This document shows, piece by piece, positions 53,286 to 62,971 of a DNA stretch of 64,000 bases. The stretch lies in NCBI RefSeq assembly GCF_011605345.1, contig NZ_JAAOXM010000004.1, positions 186,001 to 250,000 on the forward strand, given 5' to 3'. Made by a program: the position numbers and the translations under genes. Below the pieces are notes generated by a model. It saw only the letters and a list, made by a program, of their open reading frames with translations, was not told the origin of the DNA and searched no databases. Source of the DNA: Burkholderia sp. D-99. GTDB lineage: Bacteria > Pseudomonadota > Gammaproteobacteria > Burkholderiales > Burkholderiaceae. Numbering within the stretch: position 1 is the first letter of the stretch; each line of letters begins with the position of its first letter.

Positions 53286-53909
53286 ATGCTCCGCTTCGAC
53301 AATCTCGGCAAGCGCTTCGACAAGCGCGTCATCTTCCAAGGGCTCAACTTCGCATCCGGCGCCGGGTGCGTCGCGCTGTGCGACGAAAACGGCAGCGGCA
53401 AATCGACGTTGCTCGGCATTCTCGCCGGCACGATCGACGCGGATGAAGGCGAGGTATGGCTCGGCGGCTATTCGCTGCGCACCGCGCCGCTCGATGCGAA
53501 AGCCGCGCTGGCGTATGTGCCCGACGATTGCCTTGCGTATCCGTTCCAGACCGGACGCGCGTTTCTCGACTTCGTGGCGGACGCCAAGAAGACCGTCGTC
53601 GACGCCCGCACGCTAGAGCTGGCCGATCGATTCGGGCTCGCCCCGCATATGGACAAGCGTTTCGAGCAGATGTCGCTCGGCACGCGCAAGAAACTGTTCC
53701 TGACGGCAACGACGCTCGGCGCGCCCACCGTCGTGATCGCCGACGAACCGGGCAACGGGCTCGATGCCGCGTCGCGTGCGGTGCTCGTCGATCTGTTCAA
53801 GACGTTGGCTGCGGATCGTACCGTCTTTTTTTCGAGTCACGATCTGGCGCTGGCACGCGCGTGCGACGCACAGATCACCAGTTTCGCGGCGCTCGGCGCA
53901 ACGGAATAG
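53286..53909 (+). CDS. ABC transporter ATP-binding protein
   Basis: The 207-residue ATPase has Walker A DENGSGKS (33-40), a Q-loop-type region, the signature MSLGTRKKLF in place of LSGGQ, Walker B VVIADEPGNGLD and the H-loop SSHDL. It is a short ATPase of the CcmA type. The altered signature (MSLGT) resembles that of export systems for bacteriocins or drugs. It follows the membrane-protein gene and should form one transporter with it. Confidence 0.88.
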   Translation: MLRFDNLGKRFDKRVIFQGLNFASGAGCVALCDENGSGKSTLLGILAGTIDADEGEVWLGGYSLRTAPLDAKAALAYVPDDCLAYPFQTGRAFLDFVADAKKTVVDARTLELADRFGLAPHMDKRFEQMSLGTRKKLFLTATTLGAPTVVIADEPGNGLDAASRAVLVDLFKTLAADRTVFFSSHDLALARACDAQITSFAALGATE

Positions 53910-54349
53910 GCGCTATCGTCGCGCGCAATCGCGTGGAAGAAACCGATTTGGCTGCGTGACGCAGGAAGGAGAGGCACCGATACCATTCGCGGCAAGCGCG
54001 GTATCGGCGGTAGGCAAGGACTCGGTGTCCGTTGCGGGTTCATGCGGACGGGTGCGACCGCACCTTCAGGCAGGACAGCGGCCAACCAGCGCCATTCCGG
54101 CAACTGACGAAGCACCTGCGTTCGCCGCGCCGATCATCGGGCAGCCCGGCATCATTTGCGTGGTTCGTCGATCTGCGCACCGACGATCGATCGCCGCTTT
54201 TGCCGGAAGTGCGAAACATCCCGTCCCGTCTCGCACTTCCGTGATCTTGCCGATGCGCATGTCGGGCGTGCCGGGCCCCGATCAACCGGCTGTCCGCCAC
54301 CATGGCCGGCTACCGTTCGACCCGTGCACACGCACGCCCCTGCTTCCCG
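53910..54349. other. Gene-free stretch between ABC ATPase and pntB
   Basis: These 440 bases separate two converging genes. There is an 8-bp inverted repeat (CCGATACC, 53977-53984, with GGTATCGG, 54000-54007) and a stronger one at 54204-54241. Neither is followed by a T tract. No credible gene is seen; frames here lack ribosome sites and normal codon use. Confidence 0.5.
54204..54241. repeat. 11-bp perfect inverted repeat
   Basis: CGGAAGTGCGA (54204-54214) and TCGCACTTCCG (54231-54241) pair perfectly around a 16-base loop. It lies between converging genes, so a bidirectional transcription end is possible, though the lack of T runs argues against a simple intrinsic terminator. Confidence 0.6.
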
Positions 54350-55762
54350 TCAGGCCTTCAACGCCCCGAAGACTTCATCCAGCATCTTTTTCGCGTCGCC
54401 GAACAGCATCCGGTTGTTGTCCTTGTAGAACAGCGGATTGTCGACGCCCGCATAGCCAGACGCCATGCTGCGCTTCATCACGATCGAGGTCTTGGCCTTC
54501 CACACCTCGAGCACCGGCATGCCGGCGATGGGGCTCGCCGGATCTTCCTGCGCCGCCGGGTTCACGATGTCGTTCGCGCCGATCACCATCGACACGTCGG
54601 CTTCAGGGAAATCGCCGTTGATCTCGTCCATCTCCATCACGATGTCGTAAGGCACCTTCGCCTCGGCGAGCAGCACGTTCATGTGCCCCGGCATGCGGCC
54701 GGCCACCGGATGGATCGCGAAGCGCACGTCGACGCCCTTCTCGCGCAGCACCTTCGTGAGTTCATGCACCGTGTGCTGGGCTTGCGCCACCGCCATCCCG
54801 TAGCCGGGCACGATGATCACGCTCTTGGCCTCGCGCAGCATCTCGGCCGTTTCGAGCGCGCTCACCGCCACCACTTCGCCGGCCGGCTGCGAACCGGCGC
54901 CCGACGCTGCAGGCGCACCGCTGCCGGTACCGAAGCCGCCGGCAATCACGCTGATGAAGTTGCGGTTCATCGCGCGGCACATGATGTACGACAGGATCGC
55001 ACCCGACGAGCCCACCAGCGCACCGATCACGATCAGCAGGTCGTTGCCGAGCATGAAGCCGGTGGCCGCCGCCGCCCAGCCCGAGTAGCTGTTGAGCATC
55101 GACACCACGACGGGCATGTCCGCGCCGCCGATCGCCATCACCATGTGCACGCCGAACAGCAGCGACATCACCGTCATCACGATGAGCGGCGTCATGCCGT
55201 CCTGGATCGTCTCCGCATGCAGGAACGCGCGACCATACACGATCACCACCACCAGCGCGGCCAGGTTGAGCCAGTGCCGTGCCGGCAGCAGCAGCGGCTT
55301 GCCGCCGATCTTGCCGGAGAGCTTGCCGAACGCGATGACCGAGCCCGCGAAGGTCACCCCACCGATCAGGATGCCTACATAGATCTCCACTTCGTGGATG
55401 GCCTTCTCTGCACCGGCGAACTGCACCGACGTATCGATGTAGCTGGCGAAGCCCACCAGGCAGGCCGCCAGACCGACCAGGCTGTGCATCAGCGCAACCA
55501 GTTCGGGCATCTGCGTCATCTGCACCTTCTTCGCGGCGTAGAGGCCGACCGCGCCGCCGACGACCAGCGCGGCCACGACATACGGAATGCCTTCGGCCGA
55601 CACGCGCGGGCCGAGTACCGTGGCGAGCACGGCGATCAGCATGCCGATCATGCCGAGCAGGTTGCCGCGGCGCGCGGTCTCGGGATTGGCCAGCCCGCCG
55701 AGGCTGAGGATGAAGAGGATGGCCGCGCCGATATAGGAGACGGTAGTCAGGTTGGAAGTCAT
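54350..55762 (-). CDS. pntB: PntB, NAD(P) transhydrogenase beta subunit
   Basis: This 470-residue protein matches PntB: an N-terminal membrane domain of about nine helices (residues 5-270) and a C-terminal NADP-binding domain (about 290-470) with the family stretch [21 protein letters not shown] and [10 protein letters not shown]. With PntA it couples proton entry to hydride transfer from NADH to NADP+, supplying NADPH. It lies 13 bases after pntA, so the two are co-transcribed. Length matches the family. Confidence 0.96.
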   Translation of the reverse strand: MTSNLTTVSYIGAAILFILSLGGLANPETARRGNLLGMIGMLIAVLATVLGPRVSAEGIPYVVAALVVGGAVGLYAAKKVQMTQMPELVALMHSLVGLAACLVGFASYIDTSVQFAGAEKAIHEVEIYVGILIGGVTFAGSVIAFGKLSGKIGGKPLLLPARHWLNLAALVVVIVYGRAFLHAETIQDGMTPLIVMTVMSLLFGVHMVMAIGGADMPVVVSMLNSYSGWAAAATGFMLGNDLLIVIGALVGSSGAILSYIMCRAMNRNFISVIAGGFGTGSGAPAASGAGSQPAGEVVAVSALETAEMLREAKSVIIVPGYGMAVAQAQHTVHELTKVLREKGVDVRFAIHPVAGRMPGHMNVLLAEAKVPYDIVMEMDEINGDFPEADVSMVIGANDIVNPAAQEDPASPIAGMPVLEVWKAKTSIVMKRSMASGYAGVDNPLFYKDNNRMLFGDAKKMLDEVFGALKA

Positions 55763-55775
55763 TGTTGTCGTCTCC

Positions 55776-57368
55776 TTACTTGCGGAACATCGCCAGCATG
55801 CGGCGCGTCACGGCGAAGCCACCGAACATGTTGACGGCCGTGAGCGTCAGTGCGCCCACCGCCAGGCCCAGGATCAGCCCCGACGGCCGGTCGCCTGCCG
55901 CGGCCGCGCCCAGGGGCGGCGCGACCTGCACCAGCGCACCGATCGCGATGATCGACGAGATTGCATTGGTGACGCTCATCAGCGGCGTATGCAGCGACGG
56001 CGTGACGTTCCAGATCACCATGTAGCCGATGAAGCAGGCCAGCACGAACACCGTGAAGTGCGACAGGAACGTGGCCGGCGCAAACTGGCCGACCAGCAGG
56101 AACGCCAGTGCGCCGACCGCGAACACGATCGCGAGCGACTTGGCCGACATCGGTGCGCCGCTGCCGTGACCGTGGCCCTTGGACGCGGCTGCCGCGACCG
56201 GCGCCGCGGCGGGTTTCGGTGCCGCGACCGGCTGCTGGATCGGCGGCGGCGGCCAGGTCACGTTGCCTTCCTTGATGACCGTGAGGCCGCGGATCGCGTC
56301 GTCGTCGAAGTCGACGTTGATCGTGCCGTCCTTCGCCTTGCACAGCTCCTCGATCACGCGCAGCAGGTTCGTCGCATACAACGTCGACGACTGTCGCGCC
56401 AGGCGCGATGCGAGATCCGTGTAACCGACGATGGTCACGCCGTGACGGACCACGGCCTGGCCCGGCACCGTCAGCTCGCAGTTGCCGCCTTGCTCGCCGG
56501 CCATGTCGACGATCACGCTGCCCGGCTTCATCGACTGCACCATCTCGGCCGTGATGAGCTTCGGCGCCGGCTTGCCGGGAATCAGCGCGGTGGTGATGAT
56601 GATGTCCGCATCCTTGGCCTGCTGCGCGTACATCGCGCGCTGCGCCTGCTGGAAGCCTTCGCTCATCACCTTCGCGTAACCGCCGCCGCCCGAGCCCTCT
56701 TCCTCGTAGTCGACCTTGACGAATTCGCCGCCGAGCGACTTGACCTGGTCGGCCACTTCCGCGCGCGTGTCGTTGGCGCGCACGATCGCGCCCAGGCCCG
56801 CGGCCGTGCCGATGGCCGCAAGGCCGGCGACGCCCGCGCCGGCGATGAACACCTTGGCCGGCGGCACCTTGCCCGCGGCCGTGATCTGGCCGTTGAAGTA
56901 ACGGCCGAACGCATGGGCCGCCTCGATGACGGCGCGGTAGCCGCTCACGCCGGCCATCGACGTGAGTGCATCCATCTTCTGCGCGCGCGACAGCGTGCGC
57001 GGCAGCGAATCGATGGCCAGCACCGTGGCCCGCTTCGCGGCCAGCTGCTGCATCAGTTCGGGGTTCTGCGCCGGCCAGACGAAGCCGACCAGCGTGCCGC
57101 CGTCACGCATCAGCGCGACTTCCTCGCTGCTCGGCGGGCGCACCTTGAGGACGATATCGCTGCGGCCCCATAGATCGGCGGCCGACGCCACGACTTCGGC
57201 GCCGGCGGTACGGTAGTCGTCGTCGCTGAAGTTCGCGCCGGTGCCGGCACCGCTTTGCACGGCCACGGAGAACCCGAGCTTGATCAGCTTTTCGACCACG
57301 TCGGGAACAGTCGCTACGCGCCGCTCCTCGTTGGCCGTCTCCAGAGGGACCCCAATCAGTAATGTCAT
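55776..57368 (-). CDS. pntA: PntA, NAD(P) transhydrogenase alpha subunit
   Basis: Starting at ATG 57368 ([19 protein letters not shown]) this is 530 residues, the fused alpha form found in enteric bacteria rather than the split PntAA/PntAB form. The alanine-dehydrogenase-like NAD-binding domain occupies residues 1-380 ([18 protein letters not shown] is the dinucleotide fold); a Pro/Ala-rich linker (about 385-420) joins it to four C-terminal membrane helices. Residues for NAD binding appear intact. Confidence 0.96.
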   Translation of the reverse strand: MTLLIGVPLETANEERRVATVPDVVEKLIKLGFSVAVQSGAGTGANFSDDDYRTAGAEVVASAADLWGRSDIVLKVRPPSSEEVALMRDGGTLVGFVWPAQNPELMQQLAAKRATVLAIDSLPRTLSRAQKMDALTSMAGVSGYRAVIEAAHAFGRYFNGQITAAGKVPPAKVFIAGAGVAGLAAIGTAAGLGAIVRANDTRAEVADQVKSLGGEFVKVDYEEEGSGGGGYAKVMSEGFQQAQRAMYAQQAKDADIIITTALIPGKPAPKLITAEMVQSMKPGSVIVDMAGEQGGNCELTVPGQAVVRHGVTIVGYTDLASRLARQSSTLYATNLLRVIEELCKAKDGTINVDFDDDAIRGLTVIKEGNVTWPPPPIQQPVAAPKPAAAPVAAAASKGHGHGSGAPMSAKSLAIVFAVGALAFLLVGQFAPATFLSHFTVFVLACFIGYMVIWNVTPSLHTPLMSVTNAISSIIAIGALVQVAPPLGAAAAGDRPSGLILGLAVGALTLTAVNMFGGFAVTRRMLAMFRK

Positions 57369-57940
57369 ATCCTGAACTGTCAGTAGTGGCCGTCGCAAGG
57401 AGTTACGGCCCGCGTTTCAAGTCACCCAACTCAATCCGTGTACGACGTTGCTCCGCGCGCAGCTTCGCACTGCCGCGCCGATTTCACAAACTGTCCGTCC
57501 TCTAAATAATCGTCTTGTCAGATCAAGCCGGTTCATGCCCTTGCCTGATCCTCCTGACGAATATCCGGCGCATGTTCGAATCGGATAAGAACTGCGAAGC
57601 ATATCCCGTGCCAGAGTCTTTCCAAAATTTATATTTTGAATCGGCGCGCATTCAATCCATGAATCCCCTGTCTGGACACGACGGGCCAGCAACCGCCCGC
57701 GCTGCCGCCAGAACGGGCCCGCTCGGCCTGTCGGCGCGTCAATCCGTTTGAAATCCGTTTGAAACGTGGAAAAACGGCGATCGGCACAAAAGCTTGGGAA
57801 TCGGTTTCATCGCGAATCCCCCGCTTGTCGGCACAATACGATTTGTCGCGCGCCAACGACATAATCCGTGCGGCCGATGACATTCGGTGCCGGCGAGTTT
57901 AAAGGAGAACCCGGCCTGTCCGGATCAAACCCGTCGACGA
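57369..57940. other. Gene-free region upstream of pntA
   Basis: This 572-base region is notably A/T-rich in its middle (57,480-57,900) and has no credible gene. It should contain the pntAB promoter. A palindrome-like CAAAATTTATATTTTG (57623-57638, 6-bp arms) overlaps the candidate promoter listed separately. Confidence 0.6.
57598..57625 (-). promoter_or_regulatory. Candidate promoter for pntAB
   Basis: On the minus strand, TTGGAA (57625-57620) and TATGCT (57603-57598) are separated by 16 bases and could be a sigma-70 type promoter. The predicted start would leave a leader of about 220 bases before pntA, and an A/T-rich palindrome overlaps the -35 box. It is a pattern match only. Confidence 0.3.
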
Positions 57941-58453
57941 TCATTCACGCTGCGCGTCGACGTGGGCACGGATGCGGCGCGCGCCCTCTTCCGGCGTGCA
58001 TGTCGATGTGTCGATGCATAGCGCGTAGGGTCGCGAATAGGCCGGATGCCCGAACTGGGAGCGGGCCATGCCTTCACCGCGATCCGGCCTCGCGCGTTCG
58101 CGCTGTTCGAGGATATCCAGCGGGCACGTAACGCCTATGACGAAGGTCTGACGAGGCGACAGCGCCGCAATGCATTCGTCGAGCGCGGACAGATCCCGAA
58201 GCACGAGATCCAGCACGATCTCGAAATGGCTGGCCGCGATCCGCGCGAGCGTCGACTGCAGGTTGAGCTGGTGAAGTCTCAGTGCCTGATTCAACTCCTC
58301 GTCCGAGCGCATGTCACGCCGGCGCGACATTTCGACGAACGCGTCGAGCGATACGTGAAACGTCGGCACGTCCGAGCCCTGCTGGAGCGCCCTGGCCAGA
58401 CTGCTCTTCCCTGCACTGGTCGGGCCGTGCAACACGACAGCAACGGGTTTCAT
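57941..58453 (-). CDS. Chloramphenicol phosphotransferase-like P-loop kinase
   Basis: This 170-residue protein has a P-loop GPTSAGKS (10-17) and the CPT-family stretch CPLDILEQRERARPDRGEGMA (the Arg-rich lid), ending with YALCIDTSTCTPEEGARRI. CPT-like kinases phosphorylate small hydroxylated molecules; true chloramphenicol resistance is found only in the Streptomyces enzyme, so resistance should not be assumed. A row of 7-base units (GGCGATG, about 58454-58488) lies immediately before the start codon and covers the ribosome-site region. Confidence 0.82.
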   Translation of the reverse strand: MKPVAVVLHGPTSAGKSSLARALQQGSDVPTFHVSLDAFVEMSRRRDMRSDEELNQALRLHQLNLQSTLARIAASHFEIVLDLVLRDLSALDECIAALSPRQTFVIGVTCPLDILEQRERARPDRGEGMARSQFGHPAYSRPYALCIDTSTCTPEEGARRIRAHVDAQRE

Positions 58454-58503
58454 GGCGATGGGCGATGGGCGATGGACGATGGGCGAGGATGCCGGTTGCC
58501 GCG

Positions 58504-59307
58504 CTAGATCAGCTCGGCGACGCGCACGATGACGAGCGCGGCAGGAACGAGCACCGCCTGCGCACACAACGTGCCGAGCACGCGCGCGCCCGCGAGTGTC
58601 GTGATGGCCCGCCGAAAGCTGTTTTCCGAGATCCGCCCTTCGATGACGTCGTCGGTCATCACGGAAACCTGCGGATCGATGACGACCGCCAGCACGACGG
58701 TCGCGAAACCGTTGATGACGGACGACAGATTCGCGCATGTCACTCTCAGATCGGGTTTCAGGTAGCCCGCATACAGCGACGCGAACACGCCGACCGTCCA
58801 TATCGCCATCGCGGCAACGTTCAGCGCGATGACGCGCCAGGACACGCCCGTGCTCGCGGTCAGTTGCGTGACGTTCTGGCTCGACGGCAGTCGTGCGCCG
58901 ATGCGCAGATAGTTGATCCCCGCACGACTGCATGCGTGCAGCAGCAGGCGGGGAATCGAGCGGTTCACCTGAAAGTGTTCGACGGCGCGACTGAAATAAC
59001 GCTGGAACGTCGGGATCAGGAACGACCCGGCAATGGTCGCCAGGGTGGCGGACAGCAGGAACCAACGGAAGTCGATCAGCAACCCGCTCCCCATCCGATG
59101 CGCGATGTCCATTTCAACCCGCTTCGCGATGAACGGCCCCTGAAAGGAATTGGCCGTTCGGGACACCAGCGCGATGATCCCGAACAACGAGAACGACAAC
59201 GCGATACGACGGGTGCGAACGCCGGCGATCCGCACGGCATACGCCAGTGTCGCGATCACATGGATGACGAAGGTAAGCCCGCAGATGATCCAAAGCTGAC
59301 TGTCCAT
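58504..59307 (-). CDS. Amj/DUF2837-like membrane protein (possible lipid II flippase)
   Basis: From the ATG at 59307 the protein has 267 residues with six to seven membrane helices. The N terminus (LWIICGLTFVIHVIATLAYAVRIAGVRT) and the stretch SRTANSFQGPFIAKRVE resemble the DUF2837 family, which includes Bacillus Amj (YdaH), an alternate lipid II flippase that can stand in for MurJ. It may provide a backup for cell-wall precursor export, for example under attack by MurJ-directed toxins. It lies 50 bases upstream of the CPT-like gene on the same strand. Confidence 0.7.
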   Translation of the reverse strand: MDSQLWIICGLTFVIHVIATLAYAVRIAGVRTRRIALSFSLFGIIALVSRTANSFQGPFIAKRVEMDIAHRMGSGLLIDFRWFLLSATLATIAGSFLIPTFQRYFSRAVEHFQVNRSIPRLLLHACSRAGINYLRIGARLPSSQNVTQLTASTGVSWRVIALNVAAMAIWTVGVFASLYAGYLKPDLRVTCANLSSVINGFATVVLAVVIDPQVSVMTDDVIEGRISENSFRRAITTLAGARVLGTLCAQAVLVPAALVIVRVAELI

Positions 59308-59431
59308 GCTGTTGCCGCGTGCGTGACGGGACACCGAGTGTACCCGAGCACGGCCTGCGCCCAGTCAGCGAATCAGCCTGGCGGGGAAACGCTGCCGTGA
59401 TGGCTGCTTCACGATGCGCATCACGCGCTGA

Positions 59432-60337
59432 TCACGCGCTGCCGTGCGGTGCCGATCCCCGGGCTTCGTTCAGCATCCACGCCGCGAAGGCCTGCAACGG
59501 CCCCGCGGCCAGTTCGATCGGCTCGGGCAGGACGAGGCAGAAGTTTTTCGTGACCGCCTTGCCCGCCGGCCAGGGTGCGACCAGCCGGCCCTGCTCGAGC
59601 TCCGCGTCGATGTAAAGGCGCGGCACCAGCGCGACACCCAGGCCGGCCAGCGCCGCTTCGATCAGCATCGAATGGAGATCGTAGCGCGCGCCAACCGCCG
59701 AGTTGGTCAGCACGATGCCGGCCTCCTGCGCATAAGCCTGCCACGCGTCCGGGTTTTGCCGCCGGTGAAGACGGGGTAGCGCATCCAGCGACGGGCTCGC
59801 CCCAGCGCCTGCCAGCAACGCCGGGCTGCACACGGGCACCAGCACTTCCTCCAGCAGCGGATGCAGATGCATCCCCGCCCATCCCGGATGCTCGAAATGG
59901 ATGGCTGCGTCGAAGCCGCTTCCGGCCAGCAGGAACGGCTCCATCCGTTCGGCGATATGCACCGTGATGTTCGGATGCCGGTCTTGAAAGTGTTTCAGCC
60001 GGGGGATCAGCCAGCGCGTCGCGAAGGTCGGAATGGCGGCGATATCGATGCTCGCGCCTTCGATGGGCTGCCCCATCAGGTACAAGCTGTCCCGTTCCAG
60101 ACGATCCAGAATCTCGCGAACCTGCACCGCATACCGCGCACCGTTCGGCGCCAGCCGTACCCGATTGCCGATTCGCTCGAACAGGGTGACGCCCAGGAAC
60201 GCCTCCAGCCGGCCGATCTGACGGCTGACGGCGCCCTCGGTCCGCGCGAGCTCCTCGGCGGCTCGGGCAAAGCTGCCATGTCGGGCCGCGGCTTCGAACG
60301 CCTGCAACGCGGAATTGCTCGGGATCTTGCGGGGCAT
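59432..60337 (-). CDS. LysR-family regulator (GcvA-like)
   Basis: Starting at ATG 60337 (MPRKIPSNSALQAFEAAARH) the protein has 301 residues with a helix-turn-helix at about residues 21-40 (FARAAEELARTEGAVSRQIG), typical of the GcvA/AmpR branch. It diverges from a three-gene set (60504-62244), which is its likely target. The effector-binding domain is normal in length. Confidence 0.9.
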   Translation of the reverse strand: MPRKIPSNSALQAFEAAARHGSFARAAEELARTEGAVSRQIGRLEAFLGVTLFERIGNRVRLAPNGARYAVQVREILDRLERDSLYLMGQPIEGASIDIAAIPTFATRWLIPRLKHFQDRHPNITVHIAERMEPFLLAGSGFDAAIHFEHPGWAGMHLHPLLEEVLVPVCSPALLAGAGASPSLDALPRLHRRQNPDAWQAYAQEAGIVLTNSAVGARYDLHSMLIEAALAGLGVALVPRLYIDAELEQGRLVAPWPAGKAVTKNFCLVLPEPIELAAGPLQAFAAWMLNEARGSAPHGSA

Positions 60338-60402
60338 GGGCGTCTCGCCGGTCAGGGTGGGTTCGACGTCAGCTTGATCAAATGTCACTGAAGGCTGACT
60401 TT

Positions 60403-60425
60403 ATTTCGTTTTATCGCGCGGAAAT
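60403..60425. promoter_or_regulatory. Candidate LysR operator in divergent region
   Basis: ATTTC (60403-60407) and GAAAT (60421-60425) form a dyad with 13-base spacing in the 166-base region between the LysR gene and its divergent target. LysR proteins usually bind a dyad with a T-N11-A core in such places. This is a weak pattern match. Confidence 0.3.
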
Positions 60426-60503
60426 GCGAGCTTAGCATTACGTCAATGCACTGACCATCAAGCGCTCGCTGAAGGATGTGCACCCTGTTCAAAGGACGAT
60501 CCG

Positions 60504-61046
60504 ATGATCTACACCGTGGAATGCAGCTTCGCCGACCTCGACAGCGAAGCCGAATGGAACGACTTCTACAGCCTTGAAAAGCTGCCCGCCCTGATCTCGG
60601 TGACGGGGTTTCACACGTCGCAGCGGTTCAAGGCGATCAACGGCGGTTGCCCTGTCTATCTGGCGATCCACACGATCGACGGCCTCGATGTCCTGACCGG
60701 CGACGAATATCGCCGGAAAGGCGGCGGCAATTTCGCGAAGTGGCAGCAACACATCACCGACTGGCACCGGAATCTCTACAGCGATATCGGTTTGGCCCCG
60801 GCAGTGAAGGAAGGTGAACACCTCGCGCTGAGTGCCGACGGCCCCGATCCGCTGATTCGGTTGGGCCTCGAACCGCTGGCCATGCAAGCCGTTGCGCTGG
60901 AGCAGTTTCCGGCACGACGCTGGCTCGCCGTCGTGCCGCGCAACAGCATGCCGTTTGTCGAGGAACGCGCGGAAGGCATTCACCTTTACGCGCCGATGAC
61001 GGAGCAGCTCACGAGCGCACGCTCCCTTTCGGCTGCCCACGAGTAG
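60504..61046 (+). CDS. Dimeric alpha-beta barrel-like protein (DUF4286/EthD-like)
   Basis: The 180-residue protein starts with AAGGA ahead of its ATG. The first 100 residues (MIYTVECSFADLDSEAEWND, then LPALISVTGFHTSQRFKA) look like a ferredoxin-fold dimeric alpha-beta barrel of the DUF4286/EthD sort, often found in degradation pathways. The remaining residues add a second, similar half (LAVVPRNSMPFVEERAEG). No catalytic residues can be assigned. It is first in a tight three-gene set with a tautomerase-like gene and a metallo-beta-lactamase-fold hydrolase. Confidence 0.7.
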   Translation: MIYTVECSFADLDSEAEWNDFYSLEKLPALISVTGFHTSQRFKAINGGCPVYLAIHTIDGLDVLTGDEYRRKGGGNFAKWQQHITDWHRNLYSDIGLAPAVKEGEHLALSADGPDPLIRLGLEPLAMQAVALEQFPARRWLAVVPRNSMPFVEERAEGIHLYAPMTEQLTSARSLSAAHE

Positions 61047-61053
61047 GCCCGCG

Positions 61054-61380
61054 ATGCCAAACGTCACTTTCTCGATCGATGCGAAGCGGATGCCGGCCGA
61101 TGAAAATCTTGCCGAGCTGTCGCGCGACGCGGTTCAGCTCTGTACGCAGGTGCTCGAGGCGAAGCTCGAGAACGTCCACGTCATGTTTCAGGGGGTTCGT
61201 CATGGGCACGGACATCCTGTCTTCGCGAACATTCGATATCGCGTCGCGACATCTCGCACGCCGGCGGTCATGAACCGGTTCATGGAAGCGCTGGATCACG
61301 CGATCGTTCGCCGCACCGGTCTCACGGCGCGCATTCGGTGTTTTGGTTACACCGCGTCGAACATTCACGCCCGCAATTAG
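61054..61380 (+). CDS. Tautomerase-like protein (MIF/CHMI superfamily)
   Basis: This 108-residue protein begins Met-Pro, so that after Met removal Pro would be the N terminus, the catalytic base in the tautomerase superfamily. The pattern MPNVTFSIDAKRMPADENLA, then LENVHVMFQGV, resembles 5-carboxymethyl-2-hydroxymuconate isomerase or MIF-type tautomerases. It lies 7 bases after the preceding gene. It may isomerise an enol intermediate in an unknown breakdown pathway. Confidence 0.7.
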   Translation: MPNVTFSIDAKRMPADENLAELSRDAVQLCTQVLEAKLENVHVMFQGVRHGHGHPVFANIRYRVATSRTPAVMNRFMEALDHAIVRRTGLTARIRCFGYTASNIHARN

Positions 61381-61398
61381 GCGATTCGGAGCAGCACG

Positions 61399-62244
61399 AT
61401 GGCCACACTTACCTTTCCCGGTCAGCAAGTCGGGGATTTCACGATTACCGCCATCAGCGATGGCTACCTCACCGCCAGCCTCGACTTCCTGTCGAATATC
61501 GATTCGGACGAGGCGTCAAAAATGCAGCGTGACGCCGGGCAGAAAGAGCCCGCGGCCGTGCATATCAATTGCTACGTCGTACGCGGCGCGGGCCGCACCG
61601 TTCTCATTGATGGTGGGGCGGGCGGATTCAGGCAATGGGGCGGCCAACTCAGGACGAACCTGGTGCTTGCCGGTATCGAGCCCGCTGCGATCGACACCAT
61701 CCTGCTGACCCACGCACATCCCGATCACGTCGGGGGGCTCGTGAATGATGAAGGACAGGTCGCGTTTCCGAATGCGGAGCTGGTCGCGCATCAACGAGAG
61801 ATCCGGTTCTGGCAGGACGACGGCAATCTGAGTCGCGCCAGCGAGCGGGCACGCGGAAATTTCGGGGTGGCGCGTCGGGTGTTCGATGCTTATGGCGACA
61901 GGCTTCGCATGGTCGACGAAGGACAGGTGCTCCCCGGCATCAGCGCACTGCCGATACCGGGACACACCGATGGACACACCGGATATGTGCTTGAATCCCG
62001 CGATCAAGGCCTTCTCGTGTGGGGGGATGTGGTTCATTTCCCGCATATCCAGGTTCAGCGGCCGGAGGTGTCGATCGCGTTCGATCATGATGCGTCGCTG
62101 GCAGTTGCGACGCGGTCACAGCTTCTGGATCGGGTCAGCTCGGAGGGGCTTTTGATCGCCGGCATGCATCTGGGGGAACTCGGGTTCGCACGCATCGAGC
62201 GACTGGGCGGGGGATACCGTTTGCGCTACGAGAACGAGGAATGA
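61399..62244 (+). CDS. Metallo-beta-lactamase-fold hydrolase
   Basis: The 281-residue protein has the MBL zinc motif HAHPDH (105-110), a second His in PGHTDGHTGY and an Asp in VWGDVVH, with GGAG before the ATG. There is no signal peptide. The overall form resembles the cytoplasmic MBL group that includes N-acyl homoserine lactone lactonases and aryl esterases. Being downstream of the tautomerase-like gene it may hydrolyse a lactone or ester in the same pathway; quorum-signal breakdown is an alternative. Confidence 0.85.
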   Translation: MATLTFPGQQVGDFTITAISDGYLTASLDFLSNIDSDEASKMQRDAGQKEPAAVHINCYVVRGAGRTVLIDGGAGGFRQWGGQLRTNLVLAGIEPAAIDTILLTHAHPDHVGGLVNDEGQVAFPNAELVAHQREIRFWQDDGNLSRASERARGNFGVARRVFDAYGDRLRMVDEGQVLPGISALPIPGHTDGHTGYVLESRDQGLLVWGDVVHFPHIQVQRPEVSIAFDHDASLAVATRSQLLDRVSSEGLLIAGMHLGELGFARIERLGGGYRLRYENEE

Positions 62245-62343
62245 AGTTGCGTGCTCGGCATTGAAAGAGATCAGCCGCCAGCAACCGTGGCGTTCTGCAT
62301 CGTGCTCGGTCATGTTTCCGACCGTCCTACCGCCAACGCATAC

Positions 62344-62853
62344 TCAAGTCCTCATTTCCCTTACTGCTCGTTCCAAATTCGCCTGCACAATCACGCGATG
62401 AAACGGCGCAATGGTCGCAAGATAGATACGTCCCAGTCTGTTATGGCAATGCACCACCGTGCCCGCAAGCAGCGCGCGCCCATTCTTCGCATCGGCGAGA
62501 AGTTGGATGGTGACGCGAAAGTCCAGATGCCGGTCATCCGCGCCAACGATCAACTCCGTCGCGCTCTTTGACAGCACCGGTAAGTAGCCGATCACCGGTC
62601 CACGCGCCGCTCCGGCAAGACCTACGGCGCGAGACGATTTGACGCCGACTGTCGCCATCACCACATCGCGGATACACGTGAGCACACGAATCCATCCCGC
62701 CTGGTGCTCGAACGCGATACGTGCCAGCACCTCGAGATCGTCGCTAGCTTCGGCCGGCAATTGAATTGCAAAGGCATCCAGCAGGTCCGCACCCGCGTAG
62801 AGCGGCACAAGCACACTGTCGCCAGGCATGGGAACGGCGCGCGCTTTGGTCAT
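62344..62853 (-). CDS. DUF2867-family protein
   Basis: This 169-residue protein matches DUF2867: LARIAFEHQAGWIRVLTCIR near the middle and the diagnostic end HNRLGRIYLATIAPFHRVIV. Function of the family is unknown; members are often fused to or beside NAD-binding epimerases. It diverges from an HxlR regulator, which probably controls it. No ribosome site is clear. Confidence 0.82.
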   Translation of the reverse strand: MTKARAVPMPGDSVLVPLYAGADLLDAFAIQLPAEASDDLEVLARIAFEHQAGWIRVLTCIRDVVMATVGVKSSRAVGLAGAARGPVIGYLPVLSKSATELIVGADDRHLDFRVTIQLLADAKNGRALLAGTVVHCHNRLGRIYLATIAPFHRVIVQANLERAVREMRT

Positions 62854-62883
62854 GAGTTCAGGTACCGGATGCTGGGGAGGGGC

Positions 62884-62971
62884 GTAGCCACTACTTCGGC
62901 ACGTGCTACACTTTTCATAGCAATGAGAATGTAGCTAATTTTCCTGACATGCGCTACTGATTTGATAGCAT
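62884..62971. promoter_or_regulatory. HxlR operator-like repeats and candidate promoter
   Basis: The divergent region has GTAGCCACTAC (62884-62894), an inverted pair typical of HxlR/DUF24 operators, and TGCTA...TAGCA (62904-62908 with 62918-62922). On the plus strand CTGACA (62944-62949) and TAGCAT (62966-62971), 16 bases apart, could be the hxlR-like gene's promoter. Autoregulation is likely from the layout; the sites are pattern matches. Confidence 0.4.

Noticed and set aside
57941..58453. Chloramphenicol resistance gene
   Set aside because: Family membership alone does not show action on chloramphenicol; most relatives have other or unknown substrates.
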